Below are positions 10,097 through 21,900 of a stretch of DNA of 64,000 bases, piece after piece. The position numbers and the translations under genes are program-made. The notes under the pieces are model-generated. The model made no database searches. It was not told the origin of the DNA and saw only the letters and a program-made list of their open reading frames with translations. The stretch lies in assembly GCA_037693485.1 (NCBI GenBank), contig CM075345.1, positions 7,209,501 to 7,273,500 of the forward strand, read 5' to 3'. Source of the stretch: Kitagawia praeruptora. Taxonomy: Eukaryota; Streptophyta; Magnoliopsida; Apiales; Apiaceae. Within the stretch, counting starts at the first letter, position 1. Each line of letters begins with the position of its first letter.

Positions 10097-13000
10097 TAGA
10101 CCTGGCAAAATGGGTTTGGATCCGAAAAACCGAACCGAAATATGTGGAACCGAATCCGAAATTTGATCCGAAATAGATTATCCGAAACCGAAACAATCCG
10201 AATCCGAACCGAAACCGGTTCAATTTAATCAAATCTGATGACGATCCGAAAACCGATTTGACCCGATCCGAAAATTAACCGAACCGGAAATTTAACCAAA
10301 AATTATCCGAAATACTGTATCCAATGATGACCATGTATCCGATTATAATCAGAACCGATCAAATCCGAATAAAAATTTACCCGAACCGAATATGACTTGA
10401 ATTTGATATAAATCCGAAACAAAAAATAACTGAATCGAAAAATATCCGATTAAATAATTTTATACAGATTAATATTTTCTTGACCTTTATTTGTTTAGTT
10501 TTGTCAATTTTTATATTTTTTGATTTGCTATATATTTAATATTGTCATTGAATATTGCTTACGATATTTTGTATATAATAATATTTTAATTTAATTTGCA
10601 AATATAAATTAATAAATTCTGCACATAATTAGCAAATAAATAAATTCTGCATATTTTGGGCATAAATTAAAGTGCATTCACTTATATAGCGCTTATTGAA
10701 GCGCTGTCTAAGTGAGTGCATTTACTTCCATAGCGCTTATGGAAGCGTTATATAAGTGATGTATCTAATTTTGACATATTCGGTCTTATTTAATAAATTT
10801 TGACACAGGTATTTTTTTAAAAATATTTTTTATTTTTTGAAAATTTGGAAATATCACTAAATTGGATATATCTTGACATCCATACGGTTGGATCGTCGAG
10901 AAATAATTTAAAAAAAATAAAATCAACAATCCGTGACAAAACAATAGTTACGAGTATTAGTGAATTTGGCAGTTGACTACTAAGATCTCCAACCAAATTA
11001 ATATTTTATTTTTTAAAAATTTGGGAATATCACTATATTAGATATATCTTGAGATCCGTACGGTTGGATCGTCGAGAAATAATTTTTAAAAAATAGAATT
11101 AACAATCCGTGACAAATTACTAGTTACGAGTACTAGTCAATTCGGTAGTTGACTACTATGTTCTCCAACCAAATTAATTTTTTATTTTTTGAAAATTTGG
11201 GAATGTTACTAGATTAGATATATCTTGAGATCCGCAGGTTGGATCGTTGAGAAATAATGTTTAAAAAATAGAATCAACAATCCGTGACAAAGCACTAGTT
11301 ACGAGTACTAGTCAATTCGGTAATTGATTACTAAGATCTCCAACCAAATTAATTTTTTATTTTTTGAAAATTTGAGAATAGTACTAGATTTGATATATCT
11401 TGAGATCCGTACGGTTGGATCGTCGAGAAATAATTTTAAAAAAATATAATCAACAATCCGTGACAAAACACTAGTTACGAGTACTAGTCAATTAGGTAGT
11501 TGACTACTAAGATCTCCAACCAAATTAATTTTTTATTTTTTGAAAATTTGGGAATGTCACTAGATTAGATATATCTTGAGATTCGTATGGTTGGATCGTC
11601 GAGAAATAATATTTAAAAAATAGAATCAACAATCCGTGACAAAACACTAGTTACGAGTACTAGTCAATTCGGTAATTGACTACTAAGATCTCCAACCAAA
11701 TTAATTTTTTATTTTTTGAAAATTTGGGAATATCACTATATTAGATATATCTTTAGATCCGTACGGTTGGATGGTCGAGAAATAATTTTTAAAAAATAGA
11801 ATCAACAATCCGTAACAAAGCACTAGCTACGAGTACTAGTCAATTCGGTAGTTGACTACTAAGATCTCCAACTAAATTAATTTTTTTTTTTTTGAAAATT
11901 TGGGAATATCACTAGATTAGATATATCTTGAGATCCGTACGGTTGGATCGTCGAGAAATAATTTTTAAAAAATAGAATCAACAATCCGTGACAAAGCACT
12001 AGTTACGAGTACTAGTCAATTCGATAGTTGACTACTAAAATCTCCAACCAAATTAATTTTTTATTTTTTAAAAATTTGTGAATATCACTAGATTAGATAT
12101 ATCTTGAGATCCGTACGGTTGGATCGTCGAGAAATAAGTTTTAAAAAATATAATCAACAATCCGTGACAAAGCACTAGTTACGAGTAGTAGTCAATTCGG
12201 TAGTTGATTATTAAGATCTCCAAACAAATTAATTTTTTGTTTTTTGAAAATTTGGGAAAATCACTAAATTAGATATATCTTGAGATCCGTACGGTTGGAT
12301 CGTCGAGATATATTTTTTTTAAAATAGAATCAACAATCCGTGACAAAGAACTAGTTACGAGTACTAGTCAATTCGGCAGTTGACTACTAAGGTCTTCAAC
12401 CAAATTAATTTTTTATATTTTGAAAATTTGGGAATATCACTAGATTAGATATATCTTGAGATCCGTACGGTTGGATCCTCGATAAATAATTTTTAAAAAA
12501 TAGAATCAAAAATTCGTGACAAAGCACTAGTTACGAGTACTAGTCAATTCGGTAGTTGATACTAAGATTTCCAACCAAATTATTTTTTTATTTTTTTTAA
12601 AATTTGGTAATATCACTAGATTAGATATATCTTGAGATCTGTACGGTTGGATCGTCGAGAAATTATTTTTAAAAATAGAAACAACAATCCGTGACAAAAC
12701 ACTAGTCAATTCAATAGTTGACTACTAAAATCTCCAAGAAAATTAATTTTTATTTTTTAAAAATTTGGGAATATTAATCTAATTAGATATATCTTGAGAT
12801 CCGTACGGTTGAATCGTCGAGAAATAATTTTTATAAAATAGAATCAACAATCCGTGACAAAGCACTAGTTACGAGTACTAGTCAATTCGGTAGTTGACTA
12901 CTAAGATATCCAACCAAATAAATTTTTATTTTTTGAAAATTATGGTATATCACTAAATTAGATATATCTTGAGATCCGTACGGTTGGATCGTCGAGATAT

Positions 13001-13991
13001 ATTTTTTAAAACATAGAATCAACAATCCCTAACAAAGCACTAGTTACGTGTACTATTCAATTCGGTAGTTGACTACTAAGAAATTCCAACCAAATTAATT
13101 TTTTATTTTTTGAAAATTGAGAATATCACTAGATTTGATATATCTTGAGATCCGTACGGTTGGATCGTCGAGAAATAATTCTTAAAAATAGAATAACAAT
13201 TCGTGACAAAACACTAGTTACGAGTATTAGTCAATTCGGTAGTTGACTAATAAGATCTCTCACCAAATTAATTTTTTATTTTATGAAAATTTGGGAATTT
13301 TATTAGATTAGATATATCTTGAGATCCGTACGGTTGGATCGTCGATAAATAATTTTTAAAAAATAGAATAACAATCCGTGACAAAACACTAGTTACGAGT
13401 ACTAGTCAATTCGGTAGTTGACTACTAAGATTTCCAACCAAATTAATTTATTTATTTTTAAAAATTTGCGAATATCACTAAATTAGATATATTTTGACAT
13501 CCCACAGTTGGATCGTCGAGAATTATTATTTTTTAAACGAAACAAAAAGGCGTAACAAAGCACTAGTTTCTAGTACTAGTCAATTTAGTTGTTCATTGCT
13601 AAAATCTCATGCCAAAATAATTTTTTGGTTTTAGGAAAATTTGGGTACATCAAAAAATTAGATATATCTCGACAATCCGATCCGAACCGAATGTACCTAC
13701 ATCCAAACAAAATTTGATCCGAACAGTAAAAATCCGAAAGAGAACCGAACCCAATTTGATCCGATCTTAATCCAAAATTTATCCGATTTTAATCCAAATT
13801 TTACCCGAACCGAATCAGATCCGATCCGAACCGAACATGCTCTAAATAGTACCTTAACCGAAAGTGGATCCGAACCGAATCAGATCCGATCCGAATCGAA
13901 CAGGCTCTAAATAATACCTTAACCGAAAGTGGATCCGATCCGAAGCAGATCCGATCCGAAACCGATCTGTTTACCCGATTTGCCAGGTCTA
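10097..13991. mobile_element. Array-bearing TIR transposon, copy 2, complete
   Basis: Both ends carry TAGACCTGGCAAA in inverted orientation (13 bp exact, then imperfect). About 320 bases of ATCCGA/ACCGAA-rich subterminal DNA follow on each side. The flanks 10089-10096 and 13992-13999 are both GGTATAAG. Depending on where the TIR is cut, the duplication is 8 bp (TIR from TA) and can be read as up to 12 bp. Eight points to hAT and 9-11 to Mutator. The interior has no transposase. It contains a small fold-back (10678-10759) and a 16-copy tandem array. The element is therefore non-autonomous and needs a transposase from elsewhere. Confidence 0.85.
10830..13670 (+). repeat. Tandem array of about 16 monomers, 176-bp period
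   Basis: The anchor GATCGTCGAG (with small changes) falls at about 10891, 11067, 11242, 11418, 11594, 11770, 11946, 12122, 12298, 12474, 12650, 12812, 12987, 13163, 13337 and 13511. Spacings are 174-176 bp, except one of 162 bp. Each monomer holds CCGTACGG, the dyad ACTAGTTACGAGTACTAGT and GTAGTTGACTAC. Central monomers are more alike than the edge ones. The array is confined to the interior of the TIR element. Confidence 0.95.
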
Positions 13992-13999
13992 GGTATAAG
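13992..13999. repeat. Target-site duplication, right copy
   Basis: GGTATAAG directly follows the TIR ending at 13991 and matches 10089-10096. Confidence 0.8.
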
Positions 14000-16947
14000 T
14001 ATAAGCCGTATAAGTTTAAGAAAGGGTAAGCATGTAAGATGCAAAATAAAAATTATTGTTTTATAACTTGAAAAAAACTGCAAAGTGCATCTGAAAGTAG
14101 AATAAATATACTTTATAATAATACATTTGTTATTTTTATTTTCAATTATCTAATATATGTAAATTTCAGTCAAAAATTACTCAATTTGACCATAGTCAAA
14201 CAAGAAAGATAAATTGGGATAGAGGGATTACCTTTCTTAACCACAGAACAGAAAAGGTTGTACTTAGACTACTAGAAAATGTTATGTTGTGTTTGATTAA
14301 GAAGTAACGCTTCATTCTTCATCACAGTCATTTTTCTTCCCAAATCTCATCATAAGAAATTTGAACTCAATATTTTTCAAAATCCCCGTCTATCCATTAT
14401 TTCATTTTAATTTGATCCATTTCATTCCATTCTCCCAAATCAAACGCAACGTTACTATGTGTCCATGACTAGAGAATATAAATATTTCATAAGCAGCGTT
14501 TGAGGCCTGACTCAGAACTCCAGTTTCGTCAAAAAGATAATCTGCCCATACACAATACACCAAGTACAACAATAACACAAAAGCCAATCAGTGTGTCCTC
14601 GGGGTTATACTTAAAAAGCAATTACTAGGTGATTGCTATCCTGATATGGAGAACAGAATATAAATGCACCATCACCATCCACCTTCCAATTATCCATCCT
14701 TGCTCATATTATAACACACCTGTAAAAGTGAGAACATAGGAGCAAGAGTTAATTATGGATGTGTTTTTTAGTAAATTAACAATCATTACTAATTAAGCAA
14801 AGTTGTTTATATCTGTGTATTAAATAAGTTGTTGATTTAAAAAAAAGACAACTCTTGTAATATTTTTACATATTACAGTAGTCTTACATTTTCTTGACCT
14901 ATAGATTGTAACAATCAAACTCTATTCCTGCACAGACTAGATAAACATCGAGTAGATTAATTTTGAACTAAACACAGAACAGATATGTGTAATTGTCTAT
15001 AAAAACTGTTACCCCAAACAATTACTAGATCTACTGACAAAGATGTATATCTGTTTCTAATAGACTAGCACAGAAGGTTGGGTTGGTATTCAGTTAGAGC
15101 AAATATTAGCTATCCGATTTATCCATTCAGTGATCTTAGGAGGCACTGGACGTTTTGAACTACTAAAAAAGGAGCAATGAACCCTTTCTATTTCTATCAG
15201 AGGCGGTATGCTCCATTTTTAATTATTTGGACAAGCAGATCAACAGATATTGATAACAATCTGAAACAGAAAACAAAAAGGAAATGAAATAGGTCAAACC
15301 AAAAAGTCCTAATAGAGTTGTAGAGGTAAGAGGCCAGAGCCAGGTTATTAAGAGAGTTTCAAGTGGTATGAAAAAACAACCCGCTTGTAATTTAATGCAA
15401 AAAGTCAGACTAATGACCTACTGAATAAAAAAAAATCAACCAGAAATTAGCTCACAAACTATTGCAATCTTCTATAAATATTTTGTTACCTAGTACGAAT
15501 CTCAATCTTTTTGGAAATAGAAACGATGAAAACGAAAATTAGTAAAATACTTAAACAGATACACAATATTTAGACATAGTTTAATCTAGATAGTAATTAC
15601 TTTGGGGAATTGTTAAACCCAGACAAATTCTACTAACAAGAATGTATATTTATTAGAGTATCTACTAGACTAACACCAAGACAAGCAGATCAACAGATAT
15701 TGGATAACAATCTAAAACAGAAAACAAAGAAGAGATGAAATGAAATAGGTCAAACCATAAAGTCCTAATATAGTTGTATAGGAGCCAGATTTCCAAAGGA
15801 GTTTCGAGGGATATGAAAAAAATACTCGCTTGTATATTGATGCAAAGAGCCAAACTAATGACCAACTGAATAAAAATTTAACCAAAAATGAGCTCACGAA
15901 CTATATTAATCTTTTGTAAATATATGGTTACCTAGTACAAATCTCCAATTTTTTTAAAGAAAGCAAAAATGAAAACGGAAAACAGCAAATTTCTTAAACA
16001 GATACAAAATATTTAGACACAGTCTGGTTTTGATATTAATTACTTGAAATAAATTACGGGGGAATAACAAGTCACTGTTCTCCACGATAACAATCCATTT
16101 GGCGCAAGAAGTATCATATAAGAACAACCTAATTGAATTTAAACAAGCAATGCACATAACGCTATTCATAGTACTGTACAATGACTAGCACATCCGAAGT
16201 TGGCCTATCTAAGACCTTGCTGTCGTTTGTAACTATATAGTCCTCTTAAGATGACACGTCACTAAAAGCCTAACTATATTTAGACTGACAAACTCAACAA
16301 TGTGTTGCAAAGTAACTGATATGTCACCAAAAGCCTAACTATATTTAGACAGAGAACTCAACAATGTCTTGAAAAGTTGATAAGCCATCATAAGATTTTA
16401 CTTGTGATATACTGGTAATTCATTTGGGATAAAAGTCTACCTCACTTAATATACTACCATATAACATCTCATTTAGGTCAAATGCAGCAGCTTTGGCATT
16501 TGTTTTCATGAACATAATTAAACAACTTATTAGTCATATAGAAATCATTATCATGGTGAAGTTGTCAATCGAAACTAACACGATGGAAGAAATTGTAGGA
16601 ACACCATTTGATAAACAAAATGAGGAAAGAACGAAGGCAACATTGATTTAGGAACTGTTAACACAAACAAACAGTAGACCTACAAACAAACATGTAGTAT
16701 GATAATCAACCAACACCTTAGGCATATCTAAGAATAGCAAAAACATGTGATGCCACATCCAATCAAAATAGCATTTCACAGTATCAAGTAGCAACAAAAA
16801 TTACAGCTTAAACACAATTTCTTCTTTTTTAAAAAGGAATTGGCATATATTCATACAAGTTTACATGTTCATTTTATCAAAATTAAAGGGGCTGTGTTTT
16901 AAATTCTACCTGCCTCTTTCTTCAATTCCACCAGCCTCTGCCTCTCA
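14000..16947. other. Intergenic, no gene recognised; diverged tandem duplication
   Basis: No open frame with recognisable product was found on either strand. Two internal duplications stand out. A unit of about 370 bases starts ACAAGCAGATCAACAGATATT-like at 15231 and again at 15681, 450 bases apart. A 65-bp unit is repeated at about 16258 and 16323. The rest is AT-rich unique-looking DNA. Confidence 0.6.
15231..16045. repeat. Diverged tandem duplication, period about 450 bp
   Basis: 15231-15600 and 15681-16045 align through many shared words (AATGAAATAGGTCAAACC, TTACCTAGTAC, CTTAAACAGATACA). They carry scattered substitutions and small indels. Neither copy has a meaningful open frame. Confidence 0.75.
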
Positions 16948-17523
16948 TGCCTCTAGTAGGAGGTACGTACAACTTGACAACCGCCCAATGGGATTTCTGC
17001 AAATGAAAATTTAAAAGTAAAGAATCAATTTTCAAATCAGATTAATAAATAAATAAAAATAAGCACATTATAATTGAAAAATTACTTTAAAACTAACCTT
17101 TACACCGGTTATTACTAGCGGTTGAACTTCATTATAGACATAATTTTGGCAACCGATATACATCTATTCTGAACCCTAGCCAATCCTCTTGGTGGTTGCC
17201 AACAGCTTCAGCCAAGCGAAAAGTCATTTTAGAAGCCCCGAACCAATCCCCATCTTCATTAACCCCATGTAGATAATCATAGCTTCGTCCAAACCTTTTC
17301 CAAACACAACTATCCACGTTAGCAGTTGTTGTCATCTGCAGCATGTCTGTATTTCTCTTCTCTGGGTGACCAACCCAGTGGTGGTAGAAGAAAAGGGGCA
17401 AGAAATCACCACGTGGATTTCCAAAGTAATTACGGAGAGCTGTTGTCGTGAACTTGGTGAAATCAAGAGGCTGGGATTACATCATGTTGATCCCAATCTT
17501 CGGTTATAAAAACTCGTAGTTTA
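16948..17523 (-). pseudogene. Left arm of inverted duplication: end of an unrecognised protein gene
   Basis: Reverse complement of the right arm with only about four differences in 575 bases. The minus-strand frame reads through FFYHHWVGHPEKRNTDM to GFRIDVYR. A one-base shift leads to YNEVQPLVITGVK, an intron-like GT...AG segment, and YWAVVKLYVPPTRG. The Gly-Arg tail is shorter here than in the right arm. I do not recognise the family. Confidence 0.6.
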
Positions 17524-18167
17524 TATCTTTTTGATAGGCGCCTCTATTTGTATGGGGAATTCGCTGCTGATAGATCTCGCCCAGTGTCCCCCTCCTTCCC
17601 CAGCCGCCTTCCGACTCGCGGGAGTATACAATGACAACTTCCGAACACTCATGCCCGATCGTGAGACTGCCTGTTGAACGTCCGATGACACCTTGCTTCG
17701 ACCTGAGCTATGCAACAACGAGATCCCCCTTGATCCTTGCCGGATGTGCTTGACGGTCCCCCATAATACGCTCACTTGGGGACTTCTTACTCCAGCTGTT
17801 CCAAGAGTCTCCGCTAGTTGAACCGCGTCCAGTAGACTCCCTGTTCCGCTCATCCCCTTCGTCAGCTCTTTGATCGGGATACTATTACCTAGGTTCCTAA
17901 ACTTGGAATGGATGGCGGAGCGTAGGTGGCAAGCAGTTATATGGATACGGTGTTTTACCCGTAGACGCTTCTCCAGCTCTCGCAAGAGTTGTATGGGAGT
18001 CGTCCTCGGAGGGACTTCCCGAATGACCGTACCGAGGAATTCTATCGTACTCCGTGCAGCTATTGTTGTTGATCCTGCAGAGCCTATCCAAAGGTTCAGG
18101 CCGGATTGTAGGAAGTGGGCGATCCGTTTTTGTATTTCTATGAGAAGCTCTACGGCACCCACGATTC
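17524..18167 (-). pseudogene. matR: Fragment of mitochondrial maturase matR (nuclear copy of mtDNA)
   Basis: The minus strand is open for 213 codons, for example EFLGTVIREVPPRTTPIQ, LRVKHRIHITACHLRSA and SEFPIQIEAPIKKI. This is the RT-thumb side of plant mitochondrial MatR, the intron maturase encoded in nad1 intron 4. The first and last matR codons lie directly against the two arms of the inverted duplication, so the 644 bases form its loop. The frame is still open and base composition is GC-richer than the surroundings, both suggesting recent transfer. There is no start codon context, N-terminal RT domain or domain X, so it is not a working gene here. Confidence 0.92.
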
Positions 18168-18816
18168 AAACTACGAGTTTTTATAACCGAAGATGGGGAT
18201 CAACATGATGTAATCCCAGCCTCTTGATTTCACCAAGTTCACGACAACAGCTCTCCGTAATTACTTTGGAAATCCACGTGGTGATTTCTTGCCCCTTTTC
18301 TTCTACCACCACTGGGTTGGTCACCCAGAGAAGAGAAATACAGACATGCTGCAGATGACAACAACTGCTAACGTGGATAGTTGTGTTTGGAAAAGGTTTG
18401 GACGAAGCTACGATTATCTACATGGGGTTAATGAAGATGGGGATTGGTTCGGGGCTTCTAAAATGACTTTTCGCTTGGCTGAAGCTGTTGGCAACCGCCA
18501 AGAGGATTGGCTAGGGTTCAGAATAGATGTATATCGGTTGCCAAAATTATGTCTATAATGAAGTTCAACCTCTAGTAATAACCGGTGTAAAGGTTAGTTT
18601 TAAAGTAATTTTTCAATTATAATGTGCTTATTTTTATTTATTTATTAATCTGATTTGAAAATTGATTCTTTACTTTTAAATTTTCATTTGCAGAAATCCT
18701 ATTGGGCGGTTGTCAAGTTGTACGTACCTCCTACTAGAGGCAGAGGAGGCATGAGAGGCAGAGGCATGAGAGGCGGAGGCATGAGAGGCAGAGGCAGAGG
18801 AATGTTTTGCGTGTAG
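18168..18816 (+). pseudogene. Right arm of inverted duplication: end of an unrecognised protein gene with Gly-Arg-rich tail
   Basis: In the plus strand a frame with FTTTALRNYFGNPRGDF and FFYHHWVGHPEKRNTDM runs to 18558. The likely continuation needs a one-base shift at about 18533, giving YNEVQPLVITGVK to 18592. An intron of 101 bases (GTTAGT to TTTGCAG, 18593-18693) follows, then KSYWAVVKLYVPPTRG and a tail of RGRGG/MRGRG repeats ending at TAG 18816. Such tails bind RNA in many proteins, but the body matches nothing I can name. Both arms share the frameshift, so it predates the duplication. The 5' part of the gene is missing. Confidence 0.55.
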
Positions 18817-18970
18817 CAGCGGGATTCTTGACATTATTTTCACGGACAAAATAGACAAACCACCTCTCATCTCAAAAGGGCCACAGGTCTCCCCACTAAG
18901 ATCCTTTTGCCTGCTTATGCAGTGTAGAATTTTTACTCTGTGTTACAACAATCCGCTCAAAAGCACCCTC

Positions 18971-21900
18971 TTATCCCTCACGATTGATTGATCGACGAAC
19001 ATCCATTTCAACCCGCTTGCCCCTCCTTTGAAGACTGTAAATAATTCTTCCCCAGCCACTCCCAAGATCAGCACGGTTCATTTCTGCATCTTCATCTTCA
19101 TCAATATTATTTGTAATATCAGAGTCACAGGAATCGGGATCCTCTTCTTCTGGAACAATTTCAGCATCTAGCTCTAGCTCTGTCATGTTATATACATAAT
19201 AAAATGTTAAGTTATTGCAAGGCTCCAGCAATCTGAATAGACAAGCGACAAATTTGAAGTGCCCAACTTGCAAGTGATGTACATACCGAAGTCAATCTCA
19301 AAATCTTCTGGTTTTCGTTTATCATGCTGCTCCTTCAATGTGTCAAACTTCGCACCATCAAGTGGCCAAGATTCTCTATTAATGTTGCCAAAGATTAGTT
19401 TAGTATATACATAAAAGAAAAAGGAGAAAAAGGATCCTGAGATTAATCTCAGGAAACTTGTCTGAGATACCATTTAAAATTTATTGGGCCCGCAGGGCTA
19501 ATTAATAAAATTTAAAAAAAATCTTGATTTTACAAAAATGCCCATCCCTATTTGCATATAAAATCTTTCTATCTCAGGGAACTTACCTAAGATATATCTT
19601 AGGCTCACTACTCTCAAAGAAAAAAATGGCCCAAAATATATAAATGTGATAAAATGTGATAATTATTTTCGCACATGATGGATCGTAAACCCTGATCTTG
19701 CCTTAGTCGTTGTCCTCGTCTTAAGGCAATAAAACAAAAAATTTCATCCTCGTAGCCACGCAAAGGTTCACCCTTGGATCTCTATATACAATAGTACATA
19801 AAAAGAATAATTATTAGAAGGAAAAACCATCAAAATAGACAACAATTTTTTCCTGAATTCTCAGGGTCTATTACAATCTGTAGCATGCACCGAGAAGATA
19901 AGATTATTCTACCACAATACAATGGAAAAGGGGGGTAAAAACCATACTAACATGTAAACAGGAAAATATGAATGAAGCAATGTCATATGATCATATCTGC
20001 ATAAGATAGGCATGTATCTTCTGTTCATGATGCAACAGCCACATGTATTTTTGTTCAGCATTTCAATGTGCACAAATTTAATACACATTATTTTAAAGGA
20101 CATACAATTTTTCACACACACACACAGATATATATAGATAGAGGGAGAGGTAAATCACAAAATGGATGATCTTACAACTTTAAAAAAACCATAGAGGTCG
20201 ACAAATGTAATATGCACTTGCTTTAGATATTAACCTTATAAGCACGTGATACGTTGAACAAAATGACAATATTTTCCAGTCTTATCCAAAGGGCATGCTG
20301 GCACTACAATAATATTGGAAAAAAAACACAATGTCAAGGACTAAAGACAAAACGAATTATTCAGGAAAAAAGATACAACTAAGAAAATATTCAACTCACT
20401 GGGGCAACTATATGTGCATCACTTTTAAGAGTCATAAAATCTTTAGAGTTTAGAAGCATCATTAGGCGTATCTTCCAATTTGCGGCATTTCTGAAATACC
20501 ATGAAGATAATACAGCTCAGCTTCATAAAATTTGACATAAAGGACTCTCTGGGCAAAAGTAATAGTCAATCTTTTCAAGTAAAGATAAGAAAAAGACATC
20601 ATCTATACCCTTTTCTCCCCTACCATAGAACATGAAATCGCATTTGAGATATAATATTAGCTCCGTGAGGTGTTCCAGGCTCAACCAATACTTGCTCCAT
20701 ATTGAAGATAATTATGAGAACTTACGACTGAATGCATTTTAGAAGATACATTATGAAAAACTACGGATTCAGGAATTATCCTGTGACAAAACAAACATTA
20801 GCAGTGACATTCCTACATGTCACATATCTCTAGGATGACAATATGTGAGTACGGCAAGTATTACTTAGGTTGTTCAATCTTACATCATCTGACTGTTCAA
20901 TGTTTAAAACAACTAAATAAAAGATAGGTGCCTTGTCAATATCTTCAATTGCATTTTTAATTTGTACAAAGCTCTGATTATCGACATTAATTCTTTGATG
21001 TTGAGCACGTGATCCCGAGTTCGACAATAAGATATCGTAAACTTGGATAGGCATTGAAGATTGCAAAGGTGACGTATGACGTACAAGGATATTATTTTGT
21101 TACTTATAGTGGTCACTTCATCACTGAGTACAAGTTGAAAGTTAAAATCAAAATTTCTGTCAAATGTTCTGCAAAAAAAGATTATCATAGGAGAGGTTAG
21201 TGCAGGACTCGATAATGCTTGTTTTGGGTTTATAGGCTGTGCCATTTGTCTCACATGTTTCCTCAATATTAGTTTTGCCACACTGATGGTCATCTTTGGG
21301 TTACTCCACTAAAAAAATCAAAAATTCACAACCTACAAAAATTACACTCTTTTATATAAATCACATATCCTATATACAGAAGACTTCTCCATCTATAAAC
21401 CAACTCTACAATATATACTTTAAGCCTTAAGGTGTGTCATTTGTGTGCATGCGTACAGAAATAATCTTATGGAACAGAAAGTGAACCGCCAAAGAGAATA
21501 GTTATTTAGAAAGTCAATTAAAAAAGGGGAAAAAACGAATATACCCCCAGTGGGAACAGAGTGCGTGCATACTTAAAGAGGAAGAGGGATGAATTTACTT
21601 GATATTTCCGTGTTTTTTCTTTTACAAAGACTAGATAATACATATCTACCAACAATAATATATAGTTGAGGATTGAATTTACTTTAACATGCAGAACGAA
21701 TCGGAAATGCACCATCTGCCAAGAGATTTTTTGACATCAAGATGTGAAAATGCTATAGGCCAGCCAGTTTTATATCATCTAAAATGTCAAAGTCTAAATG
21801 GAGGAACGGAAAGGAAAAAAGGGAGGTATATAAAAGTTGATGGAAGGACATGATAAGTGATAACATCAAATGAAAATGGGAAGGATGATTATAAAATGAA

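Noticed and set aside
10830..13670. Regular repeats with constant spacing, CRISPR-like at first glance
   Set aside because: The whole 176-bp unit repeats, not a short repeat with unique spacers, and the sequence is from a plant nucleus.
10830..13670. Centromere
   Set aside because: Monomer size fits, but only 16 copies exist and they lie inside a TIR element with a target duplication.
17870..18208. Frames of 112 and 90 codons opposite or beside matR
   Set aside because: They are alternative-frame shadows of the conserved, GC-rich matR fragment.
20830..21293. Minus-strand frames of 78 and 126 codons between METTL17-like exons 6 and 7
   Set aside because: They match neither the family nor any protein I know, overlap each other, and sit in an intron.
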